A model generated the notes under the pieces. That model saw only the letters and a program-made list of their open reading frames with translations, was not told the origin of the DNA and did not search any database. A program made the translations under genes and the position numbers. Shown here one piece after another: positions 62,297-64,000 of a stretch of 64,000 nucleotides of DNA. The DNA lies in NCBI GenBank assembly GCA_029379385.1, contig CM055618.1:2428134-2492133 (forward strand), in the 5' to 3' direction. Numbering within the stretch: the first letter of the stretch is position 1; every line of letters begins with the position of its first letter. The stretch comes from Quillaja saponaria. Its lineage: Eukaryota; Streptophyta; Magnoliopsida; Fabales; Quillajaceae.

Positions 62297-62969
62297 CATT
62301 AATTGTAGTTTTAAAATTTTGAAAAAAATATTTTAGAAAATTACTCTTAGGCAAGGTATAACTTTTATGTGGCTATAATTTTTTTTATTTTTAAATTTTG
62401 GTCTTGAGATGCACCTCAAACAATTCAGTCCAATTAAGTTATCAACATCGAATCATGGCAATCATTGTGCCAATTAAACGACACAAGACCAATCCATGGT
62501 TACAAATTCCAATAACCTAATCTACAATGGATATAGATGTGGTAGTGTGGCAAGAAAATAGCATCCATATGTAATCAACATAAGTTATTTTTATTGTCGG
62601 TCCTTTGAGTGATTTCATTAAAACTGAATGCTTTCAAAGGCACTAGAAATCACTTAAGCTTAATTTTAAGTTTGCATGTCTTAACAACCATCTCGAGATA
62701 TCCACCTAGTATCATTTTGAGACATACTTCCAAATTGATAAAGCCGTCATACTTAAGATAGACATCAAGTCTTAAGATTTTAATACAATGGCATGTCATA
62801 TATAAATAATCAGTATGTGCACATACAATATCAATCATATCACAATGAAAATAACTATTATTTTCATTAATAAAACATACCATCCAACAAGGATGAAAAA
62901 CATGAGATACAAAATAACATATATAACATGCTAACTAGTTTGAATAAAACAATGCAAACTCCTACTAAC
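62297..62969 (-). other. Copia 3' untranslated region
   Basis: Lies between the RNase H end and the polypurine tract of the same relic. The 77-codon frame at 62650-62883 has no known match and is probably accidental. Confidence 0.45.
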
Positions 62970-63850
62970 CAAATACATCAAATGACTCCACAATACTCAT
63001 GTTATCAACATGACTTTTGAAGACCCCAGTCCTAAGTCCCTTGGTTAAAGGATCTGTTAACATTTTTTTTTTTTTTCAATATATTCAAACACAATGTCTC
63101 CCTTTTTCACTAAATTCCTAGTAGAATTCTTGTTATTCTTTGAAAAGAACACAGTAGAACTATTGTCAAAATAAATTTAAAAGGTCTAGAGATCGTATCA
63201 ACCACACCAAGATAGGTTATCATGTTCTTCAACCATATACCCTATGTCGATGCTCCATAACAAGCAATAAACTCGGCTTACATAGTGGAAGAAGCAATGA
63301 TTGTTTGTTTGAAACTTTTCCAATATACAACTCCCCTGGCTAACATGAAAATGTATCAAGTAGTGGATCTCATATCATCTTTGCAACCAGCAAACTCAGA
63401 ATTAAAGTAACCAATTAACTCAAAGTGATCAACCATTCTATACAACAACATAAAATCCTTGGTTCTCTGTATATACCTAATAACTTTCTTCATAATAACC
63501 CAATGTTCTAGCCCTAGGTTTGATTGATATCTACCAATAACTTTCACTGCAAAGGCAATGTTAGTTCTGATGCAAACTTAAGTACACAACAAGCTTCCAA
63601 CTACTCTAGCATAAGGCACATTCTTCATGCACTCACTTTGAAAATCATTTACAAGACATTGATCCAAACTGAATTTGTCACCATTGACAACTGGTACTTC
63701 CCTAGGCTTACATTTTGGCATATTGAACCTATCGAGCACACAATCAATATAGGCTCACTGAGAAAGACCTAACAAACGATGAGATATGTCCCAATGAATT
63801 TCAATACTAAGAACAAAGGATACCTCCCCATGATCCTTAATGTTAAAGGT
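62970..63850 (-). pseudogene. Copia reverse transcriptase and RNase H relic
   Basis: From 63850 downward the - strand reads LLGLSQ*AYIDCVLDRFNMP, a YARVVGSLL block, then IGRYQSNLGLEHW, KKVIRYIQRTKDFMLLYR, LIGYFNSEFAGC and ASSTM*AEF. It ends MLTDPLTKGLRTGVFKSHVD near 62985. These are the RT end and RNase H of copia Pol in normal order. Multiple stops and a shift near 63545 disable it. The catalytic YVDD and everything upstream are beyond the recognisable part. Confidence 0.85.
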
Positions 63851-64000
63851 CTTAAATAACTCGGGGTGAGTAGGCAGTTGGGTCTAGTCTGTTTTAGGCC
63901 TTTAGACACCCGACCCACTTATGTTGATTATTTAAATTTGTCACCCGTTTAAGCAACCGACTGAGTCAGTTGTTGTATTTTTTAACCAGGTATAAAATTA

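Noticed and set aside
63856..64000. Possible new element at the right edge
   Set aside because: Too short before the window ends to assign.

Overview
This window looks like nuclear DNA of a flowering plant, probably a eudicot. It is AT-rich and dense in transposon debris. It holds one large split gene, one intronless gene of a land-plant-expanded family, and a decayed block of plastid DNA. I cannot name the species. I found no sign of a new biological system; the interest lies in genome structure: nested transposons, tandem arrays and an organelle insertion.

Layout. 1-5.4 kb: intergenic, with a ~1.5 kb non-coding element in two direct copies, a 36-bp tandem repeat and a LINE RNase H relic. 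5.58-21.22 kb: cytosolic-type histidine-tRNA ligase on the + strand. Its seven exons join in phase 0 to give 879 residues. Its introns hold L1-like and RTE-like LINE relics, a 195-bp duplication that carries the intron 3 acceptor, and in intron 6 an antisense Ty1/copia element with 205-bp LTRs and a 5-bp target duplication. 22.26-22.99 kb: a Mutator-type MITE with a 9-bp target duplication. 23.5-24.3 kb: an AT-rich fold-back. 24.37-26.90 kb: a gag-only Ty3-like retrotransposon. 28.0-28.95 kb: an NBS-LRR-type LRR pseudogene carrying a tRNA-derived SINE. 28.95-34.86 kb: a tandem array of a copia gag/zinc-knuckle segment, split by another copia element. 35.2-46.1 kb: several copies of a long LTR-like family. 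46.10-51.08 kb: plastid-derived block (trnV-UAC, trnM-CAU, atpE, atpB, rbcL) decayed largely by C-to-T and G-to-A changes. 51.14-53.04 kb: AT-rich ~425-bp tandem array. 54.50-56.58 kb: PPR gene on the - strand. 57.3-63.9 kb: a LINE tail, a gypsy-like LTR and a copia RT/RNase H relic that continues toward the window edge.

Only two genes look functional. The tRNA ligase charges tRNA-His in the cytosol, and the PPR protein is likely an organelle RNA-binding factor. They are not functionally linked. Reading frames inside the plastid block and the transposons are relics, although the atpE frame is still open.
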